This document shows, piece by piece, positions 1 to 5,270 of a stretch of 5,270 bases of DNA. The translations under genes and the position numbers were made by a program. Origin of the DNA: Desulfobacter sp. (GTDB lineage: Bacteria; Desulfobacterota; Desulfobacteria; Desulfobacterales; Desulfobacteraceae); the NCBI GenBank assembly GCA_030145005.1, contig JAQYWJ010000161.1, positions 1 to 5,270 of the forward strand. The letters are read 5' to 3'. How positions within the stretch are numbered: position 1 is the first letter of the stretch; each line of letters opens with the position of its first letter. The notes below the pieces were generated by a model. The model ran no database searches. It saw nothing but the letters and a program-made list of their open reading frames with translations, and had not been told where the DNA came from.

Positions 1-15
1 AAAATTAAATGGTTA

Positions 16-1548
16 TCAATCAGGTCTGTCAAGTATCTCGCGAATAATCCTTGAAAACCTGTCCATGGAAAAGGGTTTTTGTAAAAAGCCGTGGCATCCG
101 TCACGAAGCATAATTTTTATTTCTTCATCCATGCCGACACCACTGGAAATCAGTATCTTTATGCCGGGGTCCAGTTGTCGAATCCCATAAAACGTCTCTT
201 TGCCGTCCATGACGGGCATGATCAGATCCAGGATTACCAGCACAATTCTGCCCGGGTGCTTTGTTAACAGGTCCAGACATTCCCTACCGTTGGGGGCCTG
301 GAGGACCTTGTACCCTAAGGCTTCAAGAAGACTTACCCCCACCTCGAGGACTTCATTCTCGTCATCCACAATAAGAACGGTTTCCCCGCCTTTGGGCATC
401 AGATCAAACGCGTCACTCTTCTCTTCAAGACGTTGAACCTCCACAGGTACCAAACCGGGCAGTGCCACCCTGAATAGGGATCCGGCATTTTTTTTGCTTT
501 CCACGGTGATGAATCCGCCGTGATTTTTCACAATGCCGAACACCGTTGACAGTCCTAGCCCCCGCCCTTTTATATTCCCGGGTATCTTGGTGGAGAAAAA
601 TGGGTCAAAAATTTTTTTCTGAATGGCTTTATCCATGCCGATTCCGGTATCCTGAACACTAATTTCCACGTAAACACCAGGTGCTACGTCAAAATGAAAG
701 CAGTTGGTATCATTAATGGTTATATTTCGGGTCTCTATGGTAAGCGTGCCGCCATCCACCATGGCCTGGGAGCCATTGAGCAAAAGATTGAGCAACACCT
801 GTTCAAGCTGGGAACGGTCCCCGTTTACCTTGTAAAGATCCGGTGCCGATTTTTTTTCAATAACAATATTTTCTTTTCCCGGTTGGAAAACAGTGAGGGC
901 CATATCCACGATCCGGTTAAGATCCAGGGTCTCAATCCGGTACTTTCCCCCGCGGGCAAAACCTAAAAGATTACCGGTAACTTCAGCGGCAGTCTCAATC
1001 AGCCGGTTCATCTGTTGGATATGCTGCTTGATTTTTTCCGGCCGGTTTTCGTTAATCCCCATCAGGGATAAATGCCCCTGAAGTGCCATGAGCAGATTGT
1101 TAAAATCATGGGAAATACCGCCGGCCAACACACCAATGGCTTCCATTTTCCGGACCTGGTTTTCCCTGATCTGTCCGGACTTGATTTCCGTAATATCCGA
1201 TATGGTGATTAACACGCCCTGGGAATGGTCACCGGGGTCCAGCCAGCAGGCCCGAAGGCGGCAGTCAAAAGCGGTGTCGTCCATCCTTGACAACCGGGAA
1301 TCAACTGTAGCCGATCCTGTCTGGTTAATTCCTGCGATAGAAATATGATACACACGCTTAAATTCTTTATCCGTGGGAAAAAGGGTCCGGGCAGATTTGC
1401 CTTCCAGACTGCGGTATTCATGGCCGGTCATGGCGTGACAGGCGGGATTTGCCCAGTAGATTTTGGTGCGGTGAAGAATACATATACCCACAGGGGAATA
1501 GATTAATACATTTTTAATATTTTTCCGGGAAAAAAAATTTGACTCCAT
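16..1548 (-). CDS. Soluble PAS-containing hybrid sensor histidine kinase with C-terminal receiver domain
   Basis: The 510-residue protein autophosphorylates on a histidine and can pass the phosphate to its own receiver aspartate. The ligand and output are unknown. Residues 12-125 form a PAS domain (SPVGICI, WANPACHAMTG). The H-box is at 141-152 (GGISHDFNNLL, phospho-acceptor His147), with the N-box around Asn258, G1 DTGIGM at 300-305, F-box FDPFFSTK at 314-321 and G2 GRGLGLS at 328-334. The receiver spans 389-508, with acidic Asp395/Asp396, phospho-acceptor Asp441, Ser468 and Lys491 all present. No transmembrane segment or signal peptide is seen, so it should be cytoplasmic. I chose the ATG at 1548 because AGGTGA (1553-1558) lies four bases upstream. 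The frame stays open to 1647, but those 33 extra codons are IS hairpin sequence. The IS upstream has probably displaced its native promoter, and perhaps its N-terminus. No partner regulator gene is visible. The family assignment is firm; the physiological role cannot be read. Confidence 0.93.
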   Translation of the reverse strand: MESNFFSRKNIKNVLIYSPVGICILHRTKIYWANPACHAMTGHEYRSLEGKSARTLFPTDKEFKRVYHISIAGINQTGSATVDSRLSRMDDTAFDCRLRACWLDPGDHSQGVLITISDITEIKSGQIRENQVRKMEAIGVLAGGISHDFNNLLMALQGHLSLMGINENRPEKIKQHIQQMNRLIETAAEVTGNLLGFARGGKYRIETLDLNRIVDMALTVFQPGKENIVIEKKSAPDLYKVNGDRSQLEQVLLNLLLNGSQAMVDGGTLTIETRNITINDTNCFHFDVAPGVYVEISVQDTGIGMDKAIQKKIFDPFFSTKIPGNIKGRGLGLSTVFGIVKNHGGFITVESKKNAGSLFRVALPGLVPVEVQRLEEKSDAFDLMPKGGETVLIVDDENEVLEVGVSLLEALGYKVLQAPNGRECLDLLTKHPGRIVLVILDLIMPVMDGKETFYGIRQLDPGIKILISSGVGMDEEIKIMLRDGCHGFLQKPFSMDRFSRIIREILDRPD

Positions 1549-1552
1549 AAAA

Positions 1553-1558
1553 TCACCT
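1553..1558 (-). promoter_or_regulatory. Shine-Dalgarno that fixes the kinase start
   Basis: AGGTGA lies four bases before the ATG at 1548 on the minus strand. It decides between this start and the ATG at 1647, which has no good SD and lies inside IS end sequence. It sits only a few bases beyond the right-end hairpin of the IS, so it may be host DNA or the very end of the element. Confidence 0.7.
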
Positions 1559-1562
1559 ACTA

Positions 1563-1579
1563 TACCCGCATAGCGGGTA
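1563..1579 (-). repeat. Right-end hairpin of the IS200-like element
   Basis: A perfect 7-bp stem (TACCCGC / GCGGGTA) closes a 3-nt ATA/TAT loop. It can be extended outward by a few pairs if a two-base bulge is allowed. Its form and place fit the hairpin that Y1 transposases bind at the right end. It lies immediately upstream of the kinase SD. Confidence 0.6.
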
Positions 1580-1589
1580 GTATGAGGAT

Positions 1590-1606
1590 GCCCCTTTGAA
1601 GGGGGC
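1590..1606 (-). repeat. GC-rich hairpin in the IS right end
   Basis: GCCCC and GGGGC form a 5-bp stem, extendable by a G-T and a T-A pair, around a short loop. It is a near copy of the hairpin at 1620-1635, so the right end holds two related hairpins before the terminal one. Its function is unclear: it may be a transcription barrier or a structural part of the end. Confidence 0.5.
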
Positions 1607-1619
1607 TTTGTTGTAGGAA

Positions 1620-1635
1620 AGCCCCTGAAGGGGCT
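1620..1635 (-). terminator. Hairpin just after tnpA, possible weak terminator
   Basis: A perfect 7-bp stem AGCCCCT / AGGGGCT with a 2-nt gap begins 21 bases after the tnpA stop. On the minus strand it is followed by TTTCCT, a poor U-tract, so termination would be weak. It could reduce transcription from the IS into the kinase gene. Confidence 0.4.
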
Positions 1636-1656
1636 GTTATTCACCATTCGTTGTAA

Positions 1657-2055
1657 TTATCTGTTTTGATTTTGCTGACGAATATATGCTTTTATCATTT
1701 CTTCATCAAGACCAACTGTACCGGCACAATAACCTCTTGCCCAAAAACTCAAACCTGTCATACGTTTTGTATGTAAAAGCTCTTTATGAATGCGAATTGT
1801 ACTTTTGCCTTTGATAAATCCAACAGTATTTGAGACGCTATATTTTGGAGGTATGCTCAAACACAAATGGATATGATCCGGCATGGCATGACCTTCGTGC
1901 AAGTCGAGTCCTTTCTGTTCACATAATTGCCTGATGACTGGTCAGATATTTTTTCGGAGTTCCCCGTATATAGTCTTATGTCTATATTTTGTCACAAATA
2001 CAATATGATATTTGTAGTCCCACTTTACGTGTGATAGTGTTTGCCAATCTTTCAT
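1657..2055 (-). pseudogene. tnpA: IS200/IS605-family Y1 transposase TnpA, interrupted by one in-frame TGA
   Basis: Reading from the ATG at 2055 gives 132 codons beginning MKDWQTLSHVKWDYKYHIVF, a typical IS200-type Y1 transposase start, with a stop at codon 38 (TGA, 1942-1944). After the stop the same frame continues intact to the natural TAA at 1657. It holds the metal-binding HUH motif (His61-Ile-His63 in MPDHIHL), the FWARGY segment (104-109) and the C-terminal helix with the likely nucleophile Tyr124 (KAYIRQQ). Relatives as I recall them have glycine (GGA) at codon 38, so a single G-to-T change explains the stop. The downstream part alone could only start at weak codons such as TTG at 1902 and would lack the first strands of the fold. 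The full length matches the family (about 130-150 residues). It is most likely an inactive copy that could still be mobilised in trans. Confidence 0.88.
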
Positions 2056-2099
2056 AGGTCCTTCCTTTCCCCCTTGGGAGCTTTCCCGAGGACGGACCT
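2056..2099 (-). promoter_or_regulatory. Leader stem-loop masking the tnpA ribosome binding site
   Basis: On the minus strand, AGGTCCGTCC (2090-2099) can pair with GGAAGGACCT (2056-2065) at nine of ten positions. The second arm contains the AAGGA SD and ends at the base before the tnpA ATG at 2055. IS200 is known to limit transposase translation with such a structure in its leader. Here the pairing is seen in the sequence; the repression is inferred from the family. Confidence 0.62.
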
Positions 2100-2130
2100 T
2101 TATCACACTTATTAATCTCGCTGGAACTGT

Positions 2131-2143
2131 CCGAACTATTCGG
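2131..2143 (-). repeat. Small hairpin in the IS left end
   Basis: A perfect 5-bp stem CCGAA / TTCGG with a 3-nt loop lies four bases inside the outer left-end hairpin. It may be part of the transposase recognition structure or simply part of the leader RNA fold. Confidence 0.4.
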
Positions 2144-2147
2144 GTCG

Positions 2148-2164
2148 CTCAGGCAGAGCCTGAG
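2148..2164 (-). repeat. Left-end hairpin of the IS200-like element
   Basis: A perfect 7-bp stem CTCAGGC / GCCTGAG closes a 3-nt loop, resembling the right-end hairpin in size and loop. It marks the left end, upstream of tnpA. The cleavage site should lie a little 5' of it, in the AT-rich stretch around 2165-2182. Confidence 0.6.
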
Positions 2165-2170
2165 ATTTAA

Positions 2171-2257
2171 TTAAAAGCAATAAGAAGGTTCCTGGTCAAG
2201 TCCGTCCTGTTGAATAAAAATCGAATCAAGAGATGTGCGATCATGTCCTTGGGTCAT
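2171..2257 (-). pseudogene. Truncated 5' end of a gene cut by the IS insertion (28-codon stub)
   Basis: I do not recognise this product. The ORF begins MTQGHDRTSLDSIFIQQDGL and stops (TAA, 2171-2173) right at the edge of the IS left end. It has a strong SD, GGGAGG at 2267-2272, nine bases before the ATG, and a promoter-like sequence further upstream. These signals look like a true translation start, yet the reading frame ends at once when it meets the element. The simplest reading is that this was the beginning of the downstream kinase, or of another gene in the same operon, separated by the insertion. The other possibility is a small independent peptide or a chance ORF. Whether the stub and kinase were once in frame cannot be decided without the exact IS ends. 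Confidence 0.4.
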
Positions 2258-2277
2258 AAAACACTGCCTCCCAAAAA

Positions 2278-2305
2278 TTGACGAGCGCTTAGATTATCTG
2301 ATAAG
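2278..2305 (+). promoter_or_regulatory. Candidate sigma-70-type promoter for lnt-prfB
   Basis: TTGACG (2278-2283, five of six bases) and GATAAG (2300-2305, four of six) are 16 bp apart, 33 bases before the lnt ATG. An SD-like TAAGGT at 2325-2329 follows, nine bases before the start codon. The 2258-2338 interval holds nothing else obvious. The prediction is by eye. Confidence 0.38.
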
Positions 2306-2332
2306 TATACCAGAATTTTTAACTAAGGTCAT
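2304..2332 (-). promoter_or_regulatory. Candidate sigma-70-type promoter for the interrupted minus-strand gene
   Basis: On the minus strand ATGACC (2327-2332, four of six consensus bases) and TATACT (2304-2309, five of six) are separated by 17 bp. The expected transcript would reach the SD at 2267-2272 and the ATG at 2257. The prediction is by eye only. The region also holds plus-strand signals for lnt, so the two promoters would be divergent and overlapping. Confidence 0.38.
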
Positions 2333-2338
2333 CCAAAA

Positions 2339-3898
2339 ATGTACTTCAAACCCATATACTGCGGTTTATTACCCCTTATGCCTGCATTGGCCGGCGGTTT
2401 AATGCTTTTTTCTGCATTTCCGGGTCCAGGTCTTTATCCGGCAGCCTTTTTTGCCCTGGTTCCGTTATGGCTTTCCATTGACCGACTTGATTCAACGCAG
2501 GCATTTTATGCCGGCATTGGTACAGGGATCGGCTTTTATTTGCCCCTTATCTATTGGATTTGTCCCACCCTGACCAAATACGGCGGCCTAAATTTTTTAG
2601 CAGCCCTGTCCTGCCTGTTGCTTCTGGTCCTGTACCTGTCTCTTTATACGGGCGTTTTTGCCCTGGCCATGAAAAAGATATCTGTCCCTGAAGGCCTTGT
2701 CCCATTCTGGGGGGCTGTGACCTGGGTTGCCCTGGAATATATCAGGACATATTTATTTTCCGGCTTTCCCTGGGGCGTGCTTGGTTACAGCCAGTATCCC
2801 AACCTTGTTTTGATCCAGGCGGCAGACACCTTCGGGGTCCTGGGGATCTCATTTCTGCTGGTGCTTGCCAACGGGGTTTCGGTAACTGTCTTTAAGGCGT
2901 TTTCCCAAAGGGCATGGCCTGAAAAAATAAATATGGCAGGCTTAAGCCTTGCAGTGGTTCTGCTTTGCTCTGCTTTTATTTACGGCCATTTTAAACTGGC
3001 AGAAATCCGTGGGCAAATCAAAGGGGAACCTTTCCGGAAAATTTCGGTTATCCAGGCCAACATCCCTCAGGACCGGAAATGGGATAAAGTATTTATTGAT
3101 GAAACCATAGACCGGTATTTCCGGTTATCCCTCCAGGCGATTCCCTGCGATCTTGTGGTGTGGCCGGAAACAGCCTTGCCCTTTTACTACGGCATGGACC
3201 CTATACCCTCGAACCGGGTAGATGCTCTGGTGAGAAAGGCAGGTACTTTTTTTCTCATCGGCATTCCTGCAGCCCAGCCTTCGGACCAGGGTTTTCTGTA
3301 CTACAACCGGGCCTGCATGCTCACCCCCCTTGCCCTGCCAAAGGGCTATTATGACAAACATCATCTGGTGCCCTTTGGGGAGTATGTACCTTTCAAACAC
3401 CTGCTCCGGTTTGCGGAAAAACTGACAGCCGGGGCCGGTGATTTTTCAAAGGGGGAAACCGGGCCGGTGCCGTTAAAATTCGGTACAGGAACAACCGGGG
3501 TATTAATCTGCTTTGAAGTTCTTTTTCCCGATATTGCCAGAGATTTTGTGCTCAATGGGGCAGATATTTTAACCACCATGACCAATGATGCCTGGTTCGG
3601 CCGGACCCAGGCTGCACTCCAGCACTTTTCCATTGCCGTGTTCAGGGCTGTTGAAAACCGGCGCAGTGTGGTCCGGGCGGCAAACACAGGCATCTCCGGA
3701 TTCATTGATCCTGCCGGAACCATTCTGGAAAAAACAGATATTTTCACGGCCTGCGCCCTTACCCGGCAGGTTCCGGTCATGTCCGGCAAAACGTTTTATA
3801 CCCGTCACGGGGATCTTGCCGCCAAAGCCTGCCTGGTTGCATTTCTTCTGATTTGTGTGATAAAACCCATGAGAAAAAAATTTAGGAGATTTTTATAA
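2339..3898 (+). CDS. lnt: Apolipoprotein N-acyltransferase
   Basis: Lnt moves an acyl chain from a phospholipid to the N-terminal cysteine of apolipoproteins, the last step of lipoprotein maturation in the inner membrane of Gram-negative bacteria. The 519 residues match the family (512 in E. coli). Hydrophobic segments fill roughly residues 5-217, a nitrilase-like periplasmic domain spans about 233-475, and a final membrane helix lies near 495-509. The catalytic triad is Glu277 (VVWPETALPF), Lys340 (YYDKHHLVPFGEY) and Cys391 (VLICFEVLF). Trp248 (RKWDK), Glu348 and Glu393 match other residues known to matter in E. coli. The tyrosine that follows the catalytic cysteine in E. coli is Phe392 here. 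The ATG at 2339 has an SD-like TAAGGT upstream and leads straight into the first helix. The stop overlaps the prfB start (TAATG), implying coupled translation. Confidence 0.96.
   Translation: MYFKPIYCGLLPLMPALAGGLMLFSAFPGPGLYPAAFFALVPLWLSIDRLDSTQAFYAGIGTGIGFYLPLIYWICPTLTKYGGLNFLAALSCLLLLVLYLSLYTGVFALAMKKISVPEGLVPFWGAVTWVALEYIRTYLFSGFPWGVLGYSQYPNLVLIQAADTFGVLGISFLLVLANGVSVTVFKAFSQRAWPEKINMAGLSLAVVLLCSAFIYGHFKLAEIRGQIKGEPFRKISVIQANIPQDRKWDKVFIDETIDRYFRLSLQAIPCDLVVWPETALPFYYGMDPIPSNRVDALVRKAGTFFLIGIPAAQPSDQGFLYYNRACMLTPLALPKGYYDKHHLVPFGEYVPFKHLLRFAEKLTAGAGDFSKGETGPVPLKFGTGTTGVLICFEVLFPDIARDFVLNGADILTTMTNDAWFGRTQAALQHFSIAVFRAVENRRSVVRAANTGISGFIDPAGTILEKTDIFTACALTRQVPVMSGKTFYTRHGDLAAKACLVAFLLICVIKPMRKKFRRFL
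3884..3888 (+). promoter_or_regulatory. Shine-Dalgarno for the true prfB start
   Basis: AGGAG inside the last codons of lnt stands nine bases before the ATG at 3898. It supports the upstream, frameshift-dependent start of prfB over the later in-frame ATG at 4058, which has only a poorly placed SD and would lose the first 53 residues. Confidence 0.75.
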
Positions 3899-5002
3899 TG
3901 AGTGTAGAATATAAACAGATCATCTCTTCCATCACTGCTAAAGCCAACCGGCTTAAGGAGTATCTTTGACCTCCCTGTAAAGGAAAAACGGCTTCGGGAA
4001 CTTGAGCTTCTCATTGCCAGGGAAGACTTCTGGAATGATGCGGACAAAGCCACCGAGATGTTAAAGGAGCGCACCAGCATCGCCGGTCTTATTGACACCT
4101 GCAATGCCATATTTTCAGAAATTGAGGATGTGGAGGTGATGCTGGAACTGGCAAGGGAAGAGTCGGACAAGGCAGCCGAGCAGGAAGCCGCTCAGATGCT
4201 GGCCCTTCTGAAGAAAAAGGTAAAGCGTTTTTCCCTGGAGATTACCCTTGACGGGGAGGATGATGCCAGGGACGCGATTGTCTCCATCAATGCCGGTGCC
4301 GGGGGAACGGATTCCCAGGACTGGGCGGAAATGCTGTTCAGGATGTATACCCGATGGATCGATAAAAAGGGATACAAGTGCCAGGTCATTGACTTTCAGG
4401 AGGGAGACGAAGCCGGTATCAAGGGCGCAACCCTCCATGTTGCCGGCCCAAACTGCTACGGATTCATGAAAAACGAATCCGGGGTACACCGCCTGGTCCG
4501 GATTTCCCCTTTCAACGCCGCGGGCAAACGCCAGACCTCTTTTGCTGCGGTCTTTGTCTATCCGGAGATCAAGGACGAAATTAATATCGACATTGATGAA
4601 GGGGATTTGCGCGTTGATGTGTACCGGGCCAGTGGGGCAGGCGGCCAGCATGTCAATAAAACCAGTTCAGCCGTACGTATCACCCATGCTCCCACAGGCG
4701 TAGTGGTCCAGTGTCAGCAGGAATCTTCCCAGCACCGGAACAGGGAGATTGCCATGAAAGTGCTTAAATCCCGGCTCTATCAACTGGAAAAGCAGAAACA
4801 GGAACAAAAAAGGCAAAGCCTGCATGACGGTAAGGATGACAATGCCTGGGGCAGCCAGATTCGCTCCTATGTGCTGCATCCCTACAGAATGGTGAAAGAT
4901 CATCGTATCGACCTTGAAATCGGGGATGTGGACCGGGTGTTGAACGGAGATCTTGACCCTTTTATTGAGGGGGTGCTGATGTCCGGCTCCCTGAATGAAT
5001 AG
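3898..5002 (+). CDS. prfB: Peptide chain release factor 2, made by programmed +1 frameshift
   Basis: RF2 recognises UAA and UGA and triggers peptide release on the ribosome. Zero-frame codons 1-23 (3898-3966) begin MSVEYKQIISS and end KEYL, followed by TGA at 3967-3969. Slipping +1 on CTT continues as DLPVKEKRLRELELL from 3968 to the TAG at 5000-5002. This gives 367 residues (E. coli RF2 has 365). The stop-recognising SPF tripeptide is at 203-205 and the catalytic GGQ at 248-250 in SGAGGQHVNKTSSAVRITH. The N-terminal helical domain is complete only if the frameshifted segment is included. Residue 244, equivalent to position 246 in E. coli, is alanine, as in most bacteria, rather than the K-12 threonine. 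The start overlaps the lnt stop by one base. A gene caller taking only the continuous frame would wrongly start it at 4058. Confidence 0.96.
3955..3970 (+). promoter_or_regulatory. prfB: prfB programmed +1 frameshift signal
   Basis: All classical elements are present: an internal SD (AAGGAG, 3955-3960), a three-base spacer TAT, the slippery CTT (3964-3966), the in-frame TGA (3967-3969) and a following C, a poor termination context. The peptidyl-tRNA on CTT re-pairs with TTT (3965-3967) and the ribosome goes on with GAC. In known systems low RF2 slows termination at this TGA and favours the shift, so RF2 controls its own level. Mechanism known for the family; signal seen directly here. Confidence 0.95.
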
Positions 5003-5006
5003 CGTA

Positions 5007-5153
5007 ACTCGATCATCAAGTTTTTAGGGAATTTGTTCAAATTCAAGGCGGAAACAATTTTTAACCGGAGGAATATACAACATATTTTGAGGATTAAAAA
5101 TTTTTTTTCCAACGCCGACGTTGGGCAAATTAACAAAAACTTGATCATCGAGT
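5007..5153. repeat. 147-bp imperfect palindrome with 19-bp terminal inverted repeats, MITE-like
   Basis: The outer arms ACTCGATCATCAAGTTTTT (5007-5025) and AAAAACTTGATCATCGAGT (5135-5153) are inverted copies with one mismatch. The symmetry continues inward about the same centre: AATTTG (5030-5035) with CAAATT (5126-5131), AATTTTTAA (5056-5064) with TTAAAAATT (5094-5102), and ATAT on both sides of about 5079. It has no coding capacity and is AT-rich. It begins four bases after the prfB stop. It could be a non-autonomous mobile repeat, and as RNA a long hairpin that ends or stabilises the lnt-prfB transcript. I have the impression that similar repeats recur in Desulfobacteraceae genomes, but could not check this. 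Confidence 0.72.
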
Positions 5154-5173
5154 GTAAGGATTTTGAAGTTTTT

Positions 5174-5270
5174 ATGTCGATAAACCCAGTGAAAATTATC
5201 AGGCAGTTTTATGATTCTGATTCAACGCTTTTTGCCCTCCTGGTGGAACATAGCAGGCAGGTGGCGTTAA
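5174..5270 (+). CDS. N-terminal fragment of a probable HD-domain phosphohydrolase, cut by the window end
   Basis: Thirty-two codons are visible, starting MSINPVKIIRQFYDSDSTLF and running on through LLVEHSRQVAL without a stop to the edge. The pattern FYD-S-TL-LLVEHS--VA resembles the start of small deltaproteobacterial HD/HDIG metal-dependent phosphohydrolases, where the histidine of this HS motif would be the first metal ligand. The diagnostic HD motif lies beyond the window, so the call rests on N-terminal resemblance only. TAAGGA (5155-5160) may serve as SD, but its 13-base distance from the ATG is long. The ribosome binding site begins right at the end of the palindromic repeat, so that repeat lies between this gene and prfB. 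Confidence 0.55.
   Translation, partial: MSINPVKIIRQFYDSDSTLFALLVEHSRQVAL

Larger units (their letters stand above)
1560..2170 (-). mobile_element. IS200/IS605-family insertion sequence, tnpA only; boundaries approximate
   Basis: A compact element of about 0.6 kb carries only a Y1 HUH transposase gene, with no TnpB. Like the family, it has subterminal hairpins instead of terminal inverted repeats. The left end (upstream of tnpA) has CTCAGGC-TCT-GCCTGAG at 2148-2164. The right end has TACCCGC with a 3-nt loop at 1563-1579. Both hairpins share a GC, trinucleotide loop, GC form. Such elements move as single strands, insert 3' of a short target and make no target duplication, so exact ends cannot be read from one copy. 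I expect them within about 20 bases of the outer hairpins. The element is visibly richer in A+T than the neighbouring genes. It lies between a truncated 28-codon ORF and the kinase, in the same orientation as both. Confidence 0.82.

Noticed and set aside
200..1348. Several plus-strand ORFs opposite the kinase (200-436, 694-966, 893-1081, 1088-1348).
   Set aside because: Every kinase and receiver motif is read from the minus strand without a break; these frames have no domain or SD support.
1657..1902. An 81-residue minus-strand ORF as an independent small gene.
   Set aside because: It starts with an unsupported TTG and is the C-terminal part of the interrupted transposase.
1942..1944. The internal TGA of tnpA might be read as selenocysteine, since such bacteria often use it.
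   Set aside because: IS200-type transposases as I know them carry glycine here, not cysteine, and no clear SECIS-like hairpin follows the TGA. A one-base nonsense change is simpler.
3361..3789. A 142-codon minus-strand ORF opposite lnt.
   Set aside because: It overlaps the catalytic nitrilase domain of lnt in antisense and has no credible start signal or family resemblance.
3967..3969. The stop after codon 23 of prfB as a sign of a broken gene.
   Set aside because: The full recoding signal and continuous homology in the +1 frame show regulated frameshifting, not decay.
4115..4651. A 178-codon minus-strand ORF opposite prfB.
   Set aside because: It lies wholly within strongly conserved RF2 coding sequence, shows no recognisable domain and is best explained as an antisense shadow.
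4900..5148. An 82-codon minus-strand ORF across the palindrome.
   Set aside because: It is composed of prfB antisense and repeat sequence, so it is not a credible gene.
5007..5153. Origin, attachment site or CRISPR-like array in the repeat.
   Set aside because: There is a single palindrome with no repeat-spacer periodicity, no integrase gene nearby and no replication gene.

Overview
The window looks like chromosome of a Gram-negative sulfate-reducing-type deltaproteobacterium (Desulfobacterota, probably near Desulfobacteraceae). This is an inference. It rests on the gene families, on a soluble hybrid histidine kinase of a kind common there, and on a long AT-rich palindromic intergenic repeat of a style I associate with those genomes. 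No rRNA, tRNA or CRISPR array is visible.

Left part, minus strand (16-1548): an orphan cytoplasmic hybrid histidine kinase (PAS, HisKA, HATPase_c, receiver). Directly upstream lies a small IS200/IS605-type element (about 1560-2170) with hairpins at both ends and a Y1 HUH transposase gene. One in-frame TGA at codon 38 breaks that gene, but its catalytic HUH and tyrosine motifs are otherwise intact. On the far side of the element is a 28-codon minus-strand ORF (2171-2257) with a good promoter-like sequence and Shine-Dalgarno (SD). It dies at the element's edge and looks like the original 5' end of the kinase gene or kinase operon, now cut off by the insertion.

Middle and right, plus strand (2339-5002): lnt, apolipoprotein N-acyltransferase with a complete Glu-Lys-Cys triad, overlaps by one base (TAATG) with prfB, peptide chain release factor 2. 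prfB is not one continuous reading frame. It carries the classical autoregulatory +1 programmed frameshift (internal SD, TAT CTT TGA C) after codon 23, so the true gene starts at 3898 and encodes a 367-residue protein. lnt and prfB probably form one transcription unit starting from a promoter at about 2278-2305.

Right end: a 147-bp imperfect palindrome with 19-bp terminal inverted repeats fills the gap after prfB. It is followed by the first 32 codons of a plus-strand gene, probably an HD-domain phosphohydrolase, cut by the window end.

I did not find a wholly new system. The points most worth following are the prfB recoding site, the IS insertion that seems to have beheaded the kinase locus, the SD-sequestering leader of the IS, and the palindromic repeat.
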